From: Shimwellia pseudoproteus
GTDB lineage: Bacteria > Pseudomonadota > Gammaproteobacteria > Enterobacterales > Enterobacteriaceae
DNA: 64,000 nucleotides
Direction: 5' to 3'
Assembly: GCF_016415625.1 (NCBI RefSeq)
Contig: NZ_WBXP01000001.1
Coordinates: 209,709 to 273,708 of the forward strand
The translations under genes were made by a program, and so were the position numbers. The notes beneath the pieces are model-generated. The model made no database searches, was not told the DNA's origin, and saw nothing but the letters and a program-made list of their open reading frames with translations. Below, one piece after another: positions 1 to 8,729 of the stretch (positions are counted from its first letter, which is position 1; every line of letters begins with the position of its first letter).

Positions 1-972
1 CCCCGGGCCGGAGACGTTAAACATCGCCATATTATTCATATTGGTGATGCCTTTCACCGGCAGGCCGTCTTCATCGCTGCTGGCGCCAATCAGGGTACCA
101 GGAGCCTGGGGGTTACCGGTATTTTTGATTAAACAGGGAATTTGGAACTGGGCAATGGGGGAGATGGTCCGGGGGTGGAGCACTTTAGCGCCGAAGTAGG
201 ACAGCTCCATGGCCTCCTGATACGACATCGATTTCAGCAGCCTGGCATCCGGCACCTGGCGCGGATCACAGGTATAAACGCCGTCAACATCGGTCCATAT
301 TTCGCAACAGTCGGCGCGCAGACAAGCGGCCAGCACCGCCGCCGAATAGTCAGAGCCATTACGCCCCAGCACCACCAGTTCCCCTTTGTCATTACCGGCA
401 GTGAAGCCGGCCATCAGGATCATGTGGTCTGCCGGGATCTGGCTGGCCTGAATACGGCGGGTGGATTCGGGAATATCCACCGTAGACTCAAGATAGTGAC
501 CCACCGCCAGCAGTTTCTCGACCGGGTCGATCACCGTGACATGGTGGCCGCGCGCCTGCAATAACGCGGCCATTATCGCGATGGAGAGCTTTTCACCCCG
601 GCAGATCAGCGTGGCATTGATGCTGTCCGGGCACTGCCCTAACAGGCTGATCCCGTGGAGGATATGCTTTATCTGGGCAAATTCTTGCTCCACTACCGCT
701 TTCATTTTCGCCAGCGGGAAGCCAGGCTGGGCCTGCGCCAGGCCGGCCAGTAAATCGGCAAAAATGCGCTCGGCATCATCCAGGTTAGGTAAGGCATCCT
801 GGCCGCTGATGGTTTTTTCGATCATCGCCACCAGGTGGTTAGTAATTTTAGCCGGGGCAGAGAGCACGGTGGCAACCTGTCCTTGTCTGGCATTGCTTTC
901 CAGAATGTCGGCAACAGAGAGAAACCGCTCTGCATTTGCCACTGACGTACCGCCGAACTTCAACACTCTCAT
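1..972 (-). CDS. thrA: Aspartokinase I / homoserine dehydrogenase I, 5' part (runs off the window)
   Basis: First enzyme of threonine synthesis: the N-terminal half phosphorylates aspartate and the C-terminal half (outside the window) reduces aspartate semialdehyde to homoserine. The reverse strand reads [18 protein letters not shown], the aspartokinase N-terminus with its KFGGTS nucleotide-binding motif, and stays open for 324 codons to the window edge. A GAGGGG Shine-Dalgarno sits seven bases before the ATG. The thrL leader and attenuator lie directly upstream, so expression should respond to threonyl- and isoleucyl-tRNA charging. thrB and thrC are expected beyond base 1 but are not visible. 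Confidence 0.97.
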   Translation of the reverse strand, partial: MRVLKFGGTSVANAERFLSVADILESNARQGQVATVLSAPAKITNHLVAMIEKTISGQDALPNLDDAERIFADLLAGLAQAQPGFPLAKMKAVVEQEFAQIKHILHGISLLGQCPDSINATLICRGEKLSIAIMAALLQARGHHVTVIDPVEKLLAVGHYLESTVDIPESTRRIQASQIPADHMILMAGFTAGNDKGELVVLGRNGSDYSAAVLAACLRADCCEIWTDVDGVYTCDPRQVPDARLLKSMSYQEAMELSYFGAKVLHPRTISPIAQFQIPCLIKNTGNPQAPGTLIGASSDEDGLPVKGITNMNNMAMFNVSGPG

Positions 973-998
973 GGTGAATCCCCTCAAACTTGTGCCTA

Positions 999-1035
999 AA
1001 AAAAAAGCCCGCACTCTTCAGGTGCGGGCTTTTTC
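999..1035 (-). terminator. thr operon attenuator terminator
   Basis: A GC-rich hairpin (arms GCCCGCAC and GTGCGGGC, loop of about seven bases) is followed on the minus strand by a run of nine T residues just before thrA. This is the classical threonine attenuator. Its position right after the leader peptide stop allows ribosome stalling to control terminator formation. Confidence 0.93.
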
Positions 1036-1052
1036 TGTGTTTCCTGTACGCG

Positions 1053-1124
1053 TCAGCCCGCCCCGTTACCTGTGGTAATGGTGGTGGTTGTAATGATGGT
1101 GGTCATCAGGCCGATACGGATCAT
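1053..1124 (-). CDS. thrL: thr operon leader peptide
   Basis: A 23-codon ORF ending 81 bases before thrA. It reads MIRIGLMTTIITTTTITTGNGAG, rich in Thr (8) and Ile (5), and ends in the same TTGNGAG as the E. coli 21-residue leader. It is the control peptide of thr attenuation: shortage of charged tRNA-Thr or tRNA-Ile stalls the ribosome in the Thr/Ile run and prevents the downstream terminator. The N-terminus differs from K-12 (MKRIST...). An internal ATG at codon 7 could be an alternative start. ACAACATCC precedes the start as in K-12. Confidence 0.9.
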   Translation of the reverse strand: MIRIGLMTTIITTTTITTGNGAG

Positions 1125-1159
1125 GGATGTTGTGTGCTCTTAATAACAATTGACTATAT

Positions 1160-1188
1160 TGGTTAAAGTATCTGCCGCGTTAAGTCAA
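1160..1188 (-). promoter_or_regulatory. Likely thr operon promoter
   Basis: On the minus strand TTGACT (1183-1188) and TAACCA (1160-1165) are separated by 17 bases, and the stretch TACTTTAACCAATATAG is shared with the E. coli thr promoter from memory. The -10 hexamer is a poor match, so the exact -10 assignment is uncertain. Confidence 0.6.
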
Positions 1189-1320
1189 CGAAAATTTGAT
1201 TTTGGCCACAAATTCAAATTTTTTGCTAATTCGGCCTGGCGGTCTGGATTTAGCTTAAAACACCGAAAAATCCGCTTATTCATGCCACAACTTGACAACG
1301 ATAGGCACCCAGGCGGCATT

Positions 1321-2007
1321 TTATTCGGTCAGCTTTTTTTCAATATCGTGCAGCAATCGGTGCAACATGACCGTGTCGCGCTGGCCTAAAACCCCCAGCC
1401 GCTGTTGCAGCCAGTCGCTCAGCTTATGGTCATCGGTTATCGCCAGCGCCGTCAGTAAGTTATCCACCCGGCGGCGTAATGCCTGCAGTTGTTGCACATC
1501 CGCCGCGGGCTCCTGGGGGGCATCCCCCTGCATCAGCGCCGAGAGCTGATAGCAATACACCATCACCGCCTGGCCCAGGTTCATTGACGGATAATCCGCT
1601 ACCATAGGGACACCGGTGAGGACATCCGCCAGCGCCAGCTCGTCGTTGGTCAGCCCGGAATCCTCACGGCCAAACACCAGCGCCGCGCCCCCAACCCACT
1701 GCCGTTTCTCTTCCAGCAGCGGCACCAGCTCTGCGGCAGTGGCGTAGTAGTGAAAGCGCCCCCGGCTGCGGGCGGTCGTCGCAATCGTAAAATCAATATC
1801 CGCCAGCGCTGCTTCCAGGGTGGGAAATACCGCCACCCGGTCGAGAATATCCCCGGAGCCGTGGGCCACCCAGCGCGCCTGAGGCTGTAAGTGCGCCTCA
1901 CTGTTCACTATGCGTAAGTCGTTAAATCCCATAGTTTTCATCGCCCGGGCCGCCGCCCCAATATTTTCAGCTCTGGCAGGCTCCACCAGGATAATGGAAA
2001 AACGCAT
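1321..2007 (-). CDS. yjtD: SpoU/TrmH-type RNA 2'-O-methyltransferase YjtD (LasT)
   Basis: Predicted SPOUT-class methyltransferase that would transfer methyl from SAM to a tRNA or rRNA ribose; the substrate is not established. The 228-residue protein begins MRFSIILVEPARAENIGAAARAMKTMGF, the family N-terminus. It carries the knot motif LVFGREDSGLTNDEL near residues 107-121 and the SMNLGQAVMVYCYQL motif near residues 140-155. Length equals the E. coli protein. It lies between thrL and the arcA-divergent region, the K-12 order. It is probably monocistronic, ending about 130 bases before the thr promoter. Confidence 0.88.
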   Translation of the reverse strand: MRFSIILVEPARAENIGAAARAMKTMGFNDLRIVNSEAHLQPQARWVAHGSGDILDRVAVFPTLEAALADIDFTIATTARSRGRFHYYATAAELVPLLEEKRQWVGGAALVFGREDSGLTNDELALADVLTGVPMVADYPSMNLGQAVMVYCYQLSALMQGDAPQEPAADVQQLQALRRRVDNLLTALAITDDHKLSDWLQQRLGVLGQRDTVMLHRLLHDIEKKLTE

Positions 2008-2430
2008 CTCTTATTAAATCCTCTGAAACAGATAGCTCATGACAATTCGGCGATATAATTCGCGCCATAAATTTACTTTACGGCAACAAAACAGCCGCTG
2101 TTCTACTACCATAACAGCTGAAATTGTCTTAGCAGTGACCATAATAAACGCAATAGCACCACATAATGATTTTTACTATATATGATTGTTTATCATGGAT
2201 AAAATAAAGTACGGGTAGCGATAGCTAATCGTTGAATTTGATTTTCTATTTTGCCACTATTTATACCCTATTGATTAAAAAAATGTGACGAACGCTAGCA
2301 ATGCGCTACGATGATTTCATCAAACTGTTAACGTGCTACAATTGAAATTGATATATGTCAACGAAGCATAGTTTTATTGGGCGTCAGAACCGACTCAGCC
2401 TGTTATGTTGCTGTTAAAATGGTTAAGATA
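2008..2430. other. AT-rich yjtD-yjjY-arcA intergenic region
   Basis: More than 400 bases without a convincing gene. It is strongly AT-rich, with stretches such as ATTAAAAAAATGTGACGAACG, and probably holds promoters for yjtD (minus), yjjY termination and distal arcA promoters. No clear terminator or sRNA hairpin was recognised. A plus-strand ORF at 2377-2565 is antisense to yjjY and is treated as a shadow. Confidence 0.4.
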
Positions 2431-2544
2431 TTAGCCGTTTTTGACACCGTCGGGTCTAAAGGGAACGGTACCCACGACCAAGCTAATGATGTTGTTGACG
2501 TTGATGGAAAGTGCATCAAGAACGCAATTACGTACTTTAGTCAT
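2431..2544 (-). CDS. yjjY: Small conserved protein YjjY
   Basis: A 37-codon ORF divergent from arcA. Its first 26 residues (MTKVRNCVLDALSINVNNII, then SLVVGT) are identical, as remembered, to the 46-residue E. coli YjjY; the C-terminus then diverges (VPFRPDGVKNG) and stops earlier. Function is unknown. Position and strand relative to arcA match K-12. Such strict conservation over a 78-base segment upstream of arcA could reflect the peptide, an RNA leader or an arcA promoter element; the sequence alone cannot separate these. Confidence 0.7.
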   Translation of the reverse strand: MTKVRNCVLDALSINVNNIISLVVGTVPFRPDGVKNG

Positions 2545-2642
2545 ATGTTAGGCCGCGCATGTTAATTTACAGCATGCATCAGGCAGGTCAGGGACTTCTG
2601 TACTTCCTGTTTCGATTAAGTTGGCAATTTTAGGTAGCAAAC

Positions 2643-3359
2643 ATGCAGACCCCTCACATTCTTATTGTTGAAGACGAGTTGGTAACACGCAACACGTTGA
2701 AGAGTATTTTCGAAGCAGAAGGCTATGATGTTTTTGAAGCGACTGACGGCGCCGAAATGCATCAGATCCTTTCTGATAACGATATCAACCTGGTTATCAT
2801 GGATATCAACCTGCCGGGTAAAAATGGACTGCTGCTGGCCCGCGAGCTGCGCGAGCAAGCTAACGTGGCGCTGATGTTCCTGACCGGCCGCGATAACGAA
2901 GTAGATAAGGTTCTGGGTCTTGAAATCGGGGCAGATGATTACATCACTAAACCGTTTAACCCGCGCGAACTGACTATCCGCGCCCGTAACCTGCTGTCAC
3001 GCACCATGAATCTGGGCACCACAGGTGAAGAGCGTCGCTCCGTTGAAAGCTATAAATTCAACGGGTGGGAACTGGATATCAACAGCCGTTCTCTGATTAG
3101 CCCTAATGGCGAACAGTATAAACTGCCGCGCAGTGAATTCCGTGCCATGCTGCACTTCTGCGAAAACCCGGGCAAAATTCAGTCCCGTGCAGAGTTGCTG
3201 AAAAAGATGACCGGACGTGAGCTGAAACCTCATGACCGTACTGTAGACGTTACGATCCGTCGTATCCGTAAACATTTCGAGTCTACGCCGGACACCCCGG
3301 AAATTATCGCGACCATTCACGGTGAAGGATACCGTTTCTGCGGTGATTTGCAGGAATAA
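2643..3359 (+). CDS. arcA: ArcA, aerobic respiration control response regulator
   Basis: OmpR/PhoB-family response regulator, 238 residues. Phosphorylated under low oxygen by ArcB, it represses aerobic respiration and TCA genes. Receiver domain about 1-120 with the acidic pair at Glu10/Asp11, phospho-acceptor Asp54 (VIMDINLPG) and Lys in the ITKPF motif. Winged-helix DNA-binding domain about 135-235 ([25 protein letters not shown]). The ATG follows a moderate ribosome site (TAGGTAGCAAAC). A bidirectional hairpin separates it from convergent creA. It sits close to creA with no creBCD in between, unlike K-12. Confidence 0.98.
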   Translation: MQTPHILIVEDELVTRNTLKSIFEAEGYDVFEATDGAEMHQILSDNDINLVIMDINLPGKNGLLLARELREQANVALMFLTGRDNEVDKVLGLEIGADDYITKPFNPRELTIRARNLLSRTMNLGTTGEERRSVESYKFNGWELDINSRSLISPNGEQYKLPRSEFRAMLHFCENPGKIQSRAELLKKMTGRELKPHDRTVDVTIRRIRKHFESTPDTPEIIATIHGEGYRFCGDLQE

Positions 3360-3385
3360 CGCCACCGTCAGGGTGAGTGAATAGA

Positions 3386-3416
3386 TAAAAAGGCCGGATA
3401 ACCCGGCCTTTTTTAT
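3386..3416. terminator. Bidirectional terminator between arcA and creA
   Basis: AAGGCCGG-ATAA-CCCGGCCTT hairpin flanked by A-rich sequence on the left and a T run on the right, lying between two convergent genes. It can serve arcA on the plus strand and creA on the minus strand. Confidence 0.85.
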
Positions 3417-3429
3417 TTGCGTAATAAAC

Positions 3430-3903
3430 TTACTCTTTCCACGGCATAATCGGCACGGCGCTGAGGGCATTCTTCGGCGAGCCATCAACCACTTTGTCAG
3501 AATAGGCCAGATAGGTCAGCGCATTACGTTTGGCATCATAGAAACGCACCACCTGAAGGGTCTTAAAGACCATAGAAATGCGTTTCTGAAAGACAACTTC
3601 GCCCTGCTCTTTACCGGCTTTAATTTTATCGCTCAGTTCAACCGGCCCCACCTGCTGACAAGAAATTGCCGCGTCAGCGGTATCTTCCGCCAGCCCTAAA
3701 CCCCCTTTAATCCCGCCGGTTTTTGCCCGGCTCAGGTAGCAGGTCACATTTTTAATATCGGGGTCATCAAACGCTTCAACCACAATTTTATGATCCGGCC
3801 CAATCATTTTGAAAACCGTATCGACAGATCCGATCTGCTCAGCACTAACTGACTGACTTAACAGTAAAAAAGCCGCAGACAACCATAACGTTTTTTGTTT
3901 CAT
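3430..3903 (-). CDS. creA: CreA family periplasmic protein
   Basis: Protein of unknown biochemical role (DUF1131/CreA family). The reading frame is open upstream to 3921, but the ATG at 3903 gives MKQKTLWL and a clean signal peptide ending [14 protein letters not shown], matching the E. coli 157-residue protein. Conserved blocks [35 protein letters not shown] and [14 protein letters not shown] are all present. In K-12 creA heads creABCD; here the gene is followed directly by the arcA terminator, so the CreBC two-component system and CreD are absent from this locus. Confidence 0.93.
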   Translation of the reverse strand: MKQKTLWLSAAFLLLSQSVSAEQIGSVDTVFKMIGPDHKIVVEAFDDPDIKNVTCYLSRAKTGGIKGGLGLAEDTADAAISCQQVGPVELSDKIKAGKEQGEVVFQKRISMVFKTLQVVRFYDAKRNALTYLAYSDKVVDGSPKNALSAVPIMPWKE

Positions 3904-4106
3904 ATTATTACCAGCGCTCATTATTTAAGCGATTATTACACGGGATTTCATTAAATTCTGTTCAGTATCACACTATTGATTATTAAATAGAACTACAGCT
4001 TTTGAATCGCACATGTTGTTAAAAAAAACTCTCAAACCGGTTTCAGCAAAAAATGCTATGATCCGCATCTGGTTATAGGCCTGAGTTAGCAGGATGGGGA
4101 TATTAT

Positions 4107-4976
4107 ATGGATCAAGCTGGAATTATTCGCGATCTACTTGTCTGGCTCGAGGGCCATCTGGATCAGCCGCTGTCACTCGATAATGTAGCGGCAAAGGCAG
4201 GTTACTCCAAATGGCACCTGCAGCGCATGTTTAAAGATGTCACTGGACAGGCCATCGGCGCTTATATTCGCGCACGTCGATTGTCCAAATCCGCAGTCGC
4301 ATTACGCCTTACTGCCCGCCCTATTCTGGATATTGCCCTACAATATCGTTTTGACTCCCAACAAACGTTCACCAGGGCATTTAAAAAGCAATTTGCCCAG
4401 ACCCCTGCGCTTTACCGCCGCAGCCCGGACTGGTGCTCTTTTGGTATTCGCCCGCCCATCAGGCTGGACGACTTTACCCCGCCAGAAGGGCAATTTGTCA
4501 CCCTGCCCGCCATGCATCTGCTGGGGGTTACCCAAAATTATAGTTGCTCACTGGAACAGATAAGCCACTTCCGTAACGAGATGCGCATCCAGTTCTGGAC
4601 CCAGTTCCTGGCCAATGCGCCATCGTTGCCGCCGGTGCTCTACGGTCTGCACGAACCGCGGCCCAGTCTGGAAAAAGACGACGAGCAGGAAGTGTTTTAC
4701 ACCACCGCTCTGGCGCCGGAAATGGCCAGTGGCCATATACCGCACGCCCAGCCGATCCTGCTGGAAGGCGGGGACTATGTGCAGTTCACTTATAACGGCC
4801 CCGCGGACCATCTGCAGGAGTTCATTCTGCTGATTTACGGGACCTGTATGCCGACACTCAATTTAACCCGCCGCAAAGGGCTGGATATTGAGCGCTTCTT
4901 CCCGGCATCCGAAGCGAATGTCCTCGACCACCAGCGGATCATCCGCTGCGAATACCTGGTGCCAGTGAAACGCTAG
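4107..4976 (+). CDS. rob: Rob, AraC/XylS-family right-origin-binding regulator
   Basis: 289 residues as in E. coli. N-terminal AraC-type double HTH domain about 1-110 (NVAAKAGYSKWHLQRMFKDVTG and ILDIALQYRFDSQQTFTRAFKKQF), followed by a GyrI-like ligand-binding domain about 120-288. Rob activates the mar/sox/rob regulon (acrAB, micF, inaA) and is induced by bile salts and fatty acids in relatives. It runs divergently from creA with about 200 bases between them. Its last four bases overlap the convergent gpmB stop. Confidence 0.96.
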   Translation: MDQAGIIRDLLVWLEGHLDQPLSLDNVAAKAGYSKWHLQRMFKDVTGQAIGAYIRARRLSKSAVALRLTARPILDIALQYRFDSQQTFTRAFKKQFAQTPALYRRSPDWCSFGIRPPIRLDDFTPPEGQFVTLPAMHLLGVTQNYSCSLEQISHFRNEMRIQFWTQFLANAPSLPPVLYGLHEPRPSLEKDDEQEVFYTTALAPEMASGHIPHAQPILLEGGDYVQFTYNGPADHLQEFILLIYGTCMPTLNLTRRKGLDIERFFPASEANVLDHQRIIRCEYLVPVKR

Positions 4977-5620
4977 CGCTGGAGTTCATCCAACGCCGGG
5001 GCATCGAGATGCGAAATGTCCCCGGCCGTCTCCACTATCCAGCCATTTGCCAGCCACGCGCTCTGTTGGTAGTCCACCCGGGAAATTGAACAGTTACGCA
5101 ACCGCAAACGCCGCTCCGCCCAGGCGGGGAGCCCTAAAATGGTACTTACCAGGCAACCCAGCGCCATACCGTGGCTCACCAGCAGCGGCACACTCCCCGG
5201 CGGAAGCTCCCGACAGGCATTCAACGCCGCGTGCATCCGCTGGCTGACCTCCTGCATTGATTCCCCCTGCGGGATACGCCCTTCCGGATTACCGTTAACC
5301 AGCTGGCGCCGCCACTGTTCTTCTTCTGCCGTTAAGGTGTCCAGGTTGCGCTGCTCCAGCACCCCCATATTCAGCTCACGTAAACGGCTATCGAGGATCA
5401 CGTCGCAGCCACAGGACTGGGCGATAATTTCCGCTGTCCGCCGGGTGCGCCCGAGATCACTGGCTATCACATGCGTGATACCGTAGCCACACACTCTGGC
5501 GCCGACCTGCATGGCCTGACGCTCCCCCATCTCTGTGAGCGGGCTGTCCGACTGCCCCTGAATGCGGCGCTGCGCATTCCACTGTGTTTCACCGTGACGA
5601 ACGAGATATACTTGTAGCAT
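4973..5620 (-). CDS. gpmB: Histidine-phosphatase superfamily protein GpmB (YtjC)
   Basis: 215-residue branch-1 histidine phosphatase, annotated in E. coli as a probable phosphoglycerate mutase 2 homologue or phosphatase. The catalytic motif LVRHGETQWN lies near residues 6-15, with the second conserved histidine in VPLLVSHGMALGCL near residue 150. Mutase activity is not proven for the family; broad phosphatase activity is as likely. Convergent with rob (4-base overlap) and divergent from yjjX. Confidence 0.92.
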   Translation of the reverse strand: MLQVYLVRHGETQWNAQRRIQGQSDSPLTEMGERQAMQVGARVCGYGITHVIASDLGRTRRTAEIIAQSCGCDVILDSRLRELNMGVLEQRNLDTLTAEEEQWRRQLVNGNPEGRIPQGESMQEVSQRMHAALNACRELPPGSVPLLVSHGMALGCLVSTILGLPAWAERRLRLRNCSISRVDYQQSAWLANGWIVETAGDISHLDAPALDELQR

Positions 5621-5670
5621 GTTGTTATCCGCTATCCTGCCCTGACATCAAATAAGTGAGTTCACTGATT

Positions 5671-6186
5671 ATGCACCACGTTGTTCCTGCCACCAAAAAC
5701 CCGGCGAAAATTCAGGCGATTCTGCAGGCTTTTGAAGCTATCTTCGGAGAGGGATCCTGCCATATTGATGCGGTGGACGTCGAGAGCGGTGTACCGGAGC
5801 AACCAATGGGCGATGCGCAAACCCTGAGCGGGGCGCGACAGCGGGTGGTCAATGCCCGCCAGGCCAGGCCAGAGGCAGATTTCTGGGTGGCTATTGAAGC
5901 GGGTATCGATCAGGGAAGTACCTACAGCTGGGTGGTGATTGAAGACGCGCACCAGCGTGGAGAGGCCCGCTCTGCCACAATGCCCCTGCCGGAAAAAATC
6001 CTCGCGCAAGTCACCGCCGGGCAGCCCCTTGGGCCCGTGATGTCAGCGCTGACCGGCATCGAACAGATTGGCCGTAAAGAAGGGGCGATTGGCGTTTTCA
6101 CCGCTGGCGCACTGACCCGCGGCAGCGTCTATTACCAGGCAGTGGTGCTGGCCCTCTGCCCTTTCCACAACGTCCTTTACCGCTGA
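5671..6186 (+). CDS. yjjX: Inosine/xanthosine triphosphatase YjjX
   Basis: House-cleaning ITPase/XTPase that removes non-canonical purine nucleotides. 171 residues from the ATG at 5671 ([18 protein letters not shown]), matching the 170-residue E. coli form. A GTG at 5656 would add five residues but has no good ribosome site, whereas GTGAG precedes the ATG. Conserved motifs: [10 protein letters not shown] near residues 8-17, [12 protein letters not shown] near 70-81, [13 protein letters not shown] near 135-147. Its 3' end overlaps convergent trpR by 10 bases. Confidence 0.94.
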   Translation: MHHVVPATKNPAKIQAILQAFEAIFGEGSCHIDAVDVESGVPEQPMGDAQTLSGARQRVVNARQARPEADFWVAIEAGIDQGSTYSWVVIEDAHQRGEARSATMPLPEKILAQVTAGQPLGPVMSALTGIEQIGRKEGAIGVFTAGALTRGSVYYQAVVLALCPFHNVLYR

Positions 6187-6506
6187 TGCTCGGCTAATAC
6201 CTTCTCAAGCCAGGCCCGCAAATCCGGCGGTGCCGATTTCAGGCTATTAGAGCCGCGCGTGATGGTCGCAATACCGGCACCCAGCTCGCTTTTCAGCTCC
6301 CGCTGGCTCATCTCACCGCGCAGCAACTCTTCAATAATCCGCACCCGGGTGCCCAGCGCAGTGCGCTCGTCAGGGGTGAGCATCAGGGTCAGGAATGGCA
6401 AATGCTGCTGATCAGTAAACGACTGCTGTAACAGATCCACAAAGCGCAACCATTCCTGGTGACTCTGTTCGGCCTGTTCTGCGGAATAAGGAGAGGGTTG
6501 AGTCAT
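6177..6506 (-). CDS. trpR: Trp operon repressor TrpR
   Basis: 109-residue all-helical repressor that binds L-tryptophan as corepressor and represses trp, aroH, mtr and its own gene. The helix-turn-helix [23 protein letters not shown] near residues 69-91 and the [25 protein letters not shown] core match E. coli TrpR. A trp-operator palindrome lies immediately upstream at 6518-6535, as expected for autoregulation. slt lies upstream on the same strand. Confidence 0.97.
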   Translation of the reverse strand: MTQPSPYSAEQAEQSHQEWLRFVDLLQQSFTDQQHLPFLTLMLTPDERTALGTRVRIIEELLRGEMSQRELKSELGAGIATITRGSNSLKSAPPDLRAWLEKVLAEHQR

Positions 6507-6517
6507 GTTATGCCACC

Positions 6518-6535
6518 GTACTATTCAACAAGTAC
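6518..6535 (-). promoter_or_regulatory. TrpR operator of trpR
   Basis: GTACTTGTTGAATAGTAC (minus strand) is an imperfect 18-bp palindrome matching the trp operator pattern GnACTAGTTnACTAGTnC at nearly all positions. It ends 12 bases upstream of the trpR ATG, consistent with autoregulation. Confidence 0.85.
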
Positions 6536-6561
6536 AGCAGCATAACATACTCACCGGCAAA

Positions 6562-8496
6562 TCAATAACGGCGCTGCCACTCCGCATCGGTCATCAGCTG
6601 CGGCTTACCGCCGAGGAAGTAGCGGTAATAGGCATCATACGCCAGCACGTTCTTCACATAACCGCGGGTTTCCGAGAACGGAATACTCTCCACAAACGCC
6701 ACCGCGTCAATACGCCCGGCGCTGTTCCCAAGCCAGGTACGCACCCGGCCCGGCCCGGCGTTGTACGCCGCCGAGGCAAAGATACGGTTATTACCAAACT
6801 GATCAATCACGTACTGCAAATAACTGGTCCCCAGATTAATGTTCATTTCCGGGTCCAGCAGCTGCGCCCGGTTACTGTAGCCGGGGATACTGAACATCTG
6901 CGCGGTATGCTGGGCGGTAGCCGGCATCAACTGCATCAGCCCGCTGGCCCCCACCGGAGAGCCAATTTTCGGGTTCCAGGCGCTCTCCTGACGGGCGATC
7001 GCCATCGCATAGCTGACAGACACCGCTTTGCCGCTGGTATAGCGATCAAACAGGTTTTTATACGCCAGCGGGAAGCGTTCGCGCAGGTTATCCCACAGCT
7101 TACCGGCGATAGTCGCCTGGACGCTTAAATCCCACCAGCCGCGATCCAGCGCATAACTGGCCAGCGCCCCCTGTTCGTCTTTACTGCGGCTGGCAATATA
7201 ACTGGACCACTCGCCCCGGGCGGTATTGTCCATATTCCAGTACATCAGCTCACGGATGCGGGCCATCTCCGGCCCCTGCACCAGCGCCGGGTTCACTTCC
7301 GGCGGCTTGTTGATATACAAGTTATAATCTTCACCCAGCTTTTGCGCGGCGGCCATCGGGTAGAAACCGCGCTTTTTCATCAGCGCGTGGAGGATAGCCT
7401 TACCTTCGTCATCGCGCCCCTGCTCCAGCAGCAAATCCCCCTGCCAATACTGCCATTCATCTTTCTGTTTATCTTCCATCGGCAGGCGGGCAATCCAGGT
7501 ATTCAGCCCGGTGCGGTCGCCAACACCCAGCGCCATACGGATCCGCCGTTCAATCAGCGAGGCATCATCAGAGCGCATGACCACGTCATCACGCCAGGCC
7601 GCTTGCTCGCTGGTGGCATCGGTGCCCATCAGCCGCCAGGCCACCACTTCATGAAGGGCCTGCGCCTGCTGGTCGGTAAATTGCTGGGCCTGAATGAGTG
7701 ACGGCAGCATCAGGCGGGCGTTTTCCACGTCCTGGCGCGCCACGCTGGCAAACGCCACGATCACCGCATCCCGGGAGAAGTCCGTTGCCGGCACCGAACG
7801 GGCAAAGGTCATCACCGAATTGGGGTTATTCGCCAGTGACACCAGCGGGATAGAAAGTGACTGATAGCCCGGCGGCATATCGCTGGCCAGACGGGAGACC
7901 AGCGTGCTATTCCCCTGCTTCATCGCCAGGCGAATACGGGACAAGTACTCCTCCGGCTGCTGATTGCCGGAGGTTCGCCAACTGGCAAACAGGGATTCAC
8001 AGGCCGCAGGCATATTTTTACCGGACTGCCATAAGCCCCTCGCCCCTTGCCAGGCGTCCTGGGCCTGGCCGGTGCTCCATTTGGCATAATAGTAATTACA
8101 TTTGGCTTCGGTGGACGGTGGCGGTTCCGGGCTGAACGCCAGCACACCATTCCAGTCCTGACGGCGCGCCAGCTCATTAACAAACCGGGATTTCAGCGAG
8201 CGGGCCAGCGGGAGTGTCGGGTTCTTTTGAATAAACTGCGCCACCGCAATGGTGGTTTCGTTAGACAGGTCATCCGTTAGCTGGCGATATTCCAGGTAAG
8301 GGTATAGCGGGTAGTCACGCAGGGTGGGCATCAATTGCTGCACCACATCCATCTGGCGGTTATCCCATGCCTGTTTAACCTGCGCATAGCGGCTGCGTTG
8401 CTCGTCCAGAGAGTCCGCATTCGCCACTTGATTGAGCGTTAATACGCACACCCCGGCGGCCAGCGCGCGCCACATAATCTGTTTGGCTTTCCCCAC
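6562..8496 (-). CDS. slt: Soluble lytic murein transglycosylase Slt70
   Basis: Periplasmic exolytic transglycosylase that cleaves MurNAc-GlcNAc bonds to form 1,6-anhydro-muropeptides. The GTG at 8496 follows AGGAG at five bases and gives 644 residues (E. coli 645) with a signal peptide ending NQVANA|DSLDEQ. A longer ATG frame from 8535 is rejected. The superhelical U and L domains run to about 450. The catalytic C-domain holds ARQESAWNPKIGSPVGASGLMQ, with the ES glutamate as general acid, then NLGTSYLQYV and ASAAYNAGPGRV. It reads toward trpR and is divergent from ettA. Confidence 0.96.
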   Translation of the reverse strand: MGKAKQIMWRALAAGVCVLTLNQVANADSLDEQRSRYAQVKQAWDNRQMDVVQQLMPTLRDYPLYPYLEYRQLTDDLSNETTIAVAQFIQKNPTLPLARSLKSRFVNELARRQDWNGVLAFSPEPPPSTEAKCNYYYAKWSTGQAQDAWQGARGLWQSGKNMPAACESLFASWRTSGNQQPEEYLSRIRLAMKQGNSTLVSRLASDMPPGYQSLSIPLVSLANNPNSVMTFARSVPATDFSRDAVIVAFASVARQDVENARLMLPSLIQAQQFTDQQAQALHEVVAWRLMGTDATSEQAAWRDDVVMRSDDASLIERRIRMALGVGDRTGLNTWIARLPMEDKQKDEWQYWQGDLLLEQGRDDEGKAILHALMKKRGFYPMAAAQKLGEDYNLYINKPPEVNPALVQGPEMARIRELMYWNMDNTARGEWSSYIASRSKDEQGALASYALDRGWWDLSVQATIAGKLWDNLRERFPLAYKNLFDRYTSGKAVSVSYAMAIARQESAWNPKIGSPVGASGLMQLMPATAQHTAQMFSIPGYSNRAQLLDPEMNINLGTSYLQYVIDQFGNNRIFASAAYNAGPGRVRTWLGNSAGRIDAVAFVESIPFSETRGYVKNVLAYDAYYRYFLGGKPQLMTDAEWQRRY

Positions 8497-8729
8497 AACT
8501 ACTCCTCGATTCAATTGATCACTCCGCGGCTTCATGCCACCGTCATCAAAACTTATTTTATGCTAACTGCACTGGCCATCAGGCGCCATGTCCTGCGCAT
8601 AATTTTGCGATTTCACCGGGTCATTAACGCTTTGGTTGGCGTTGGCTGGGATTCAGGCAGGAAAACGGCTACACTTCGCCTGGTAAAATAATCATCTCAT
8701 ATCACGATATAAAGAGGCGAAGTCGCAAC

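Noticed and set aside
2377..2565. 62-codon plus-strand ORF upstream of arcA
   Set aside because: Lies opposite yjjY, whose minus-strand peptide matches the known E. coli protein; the plus frame matches nothing.
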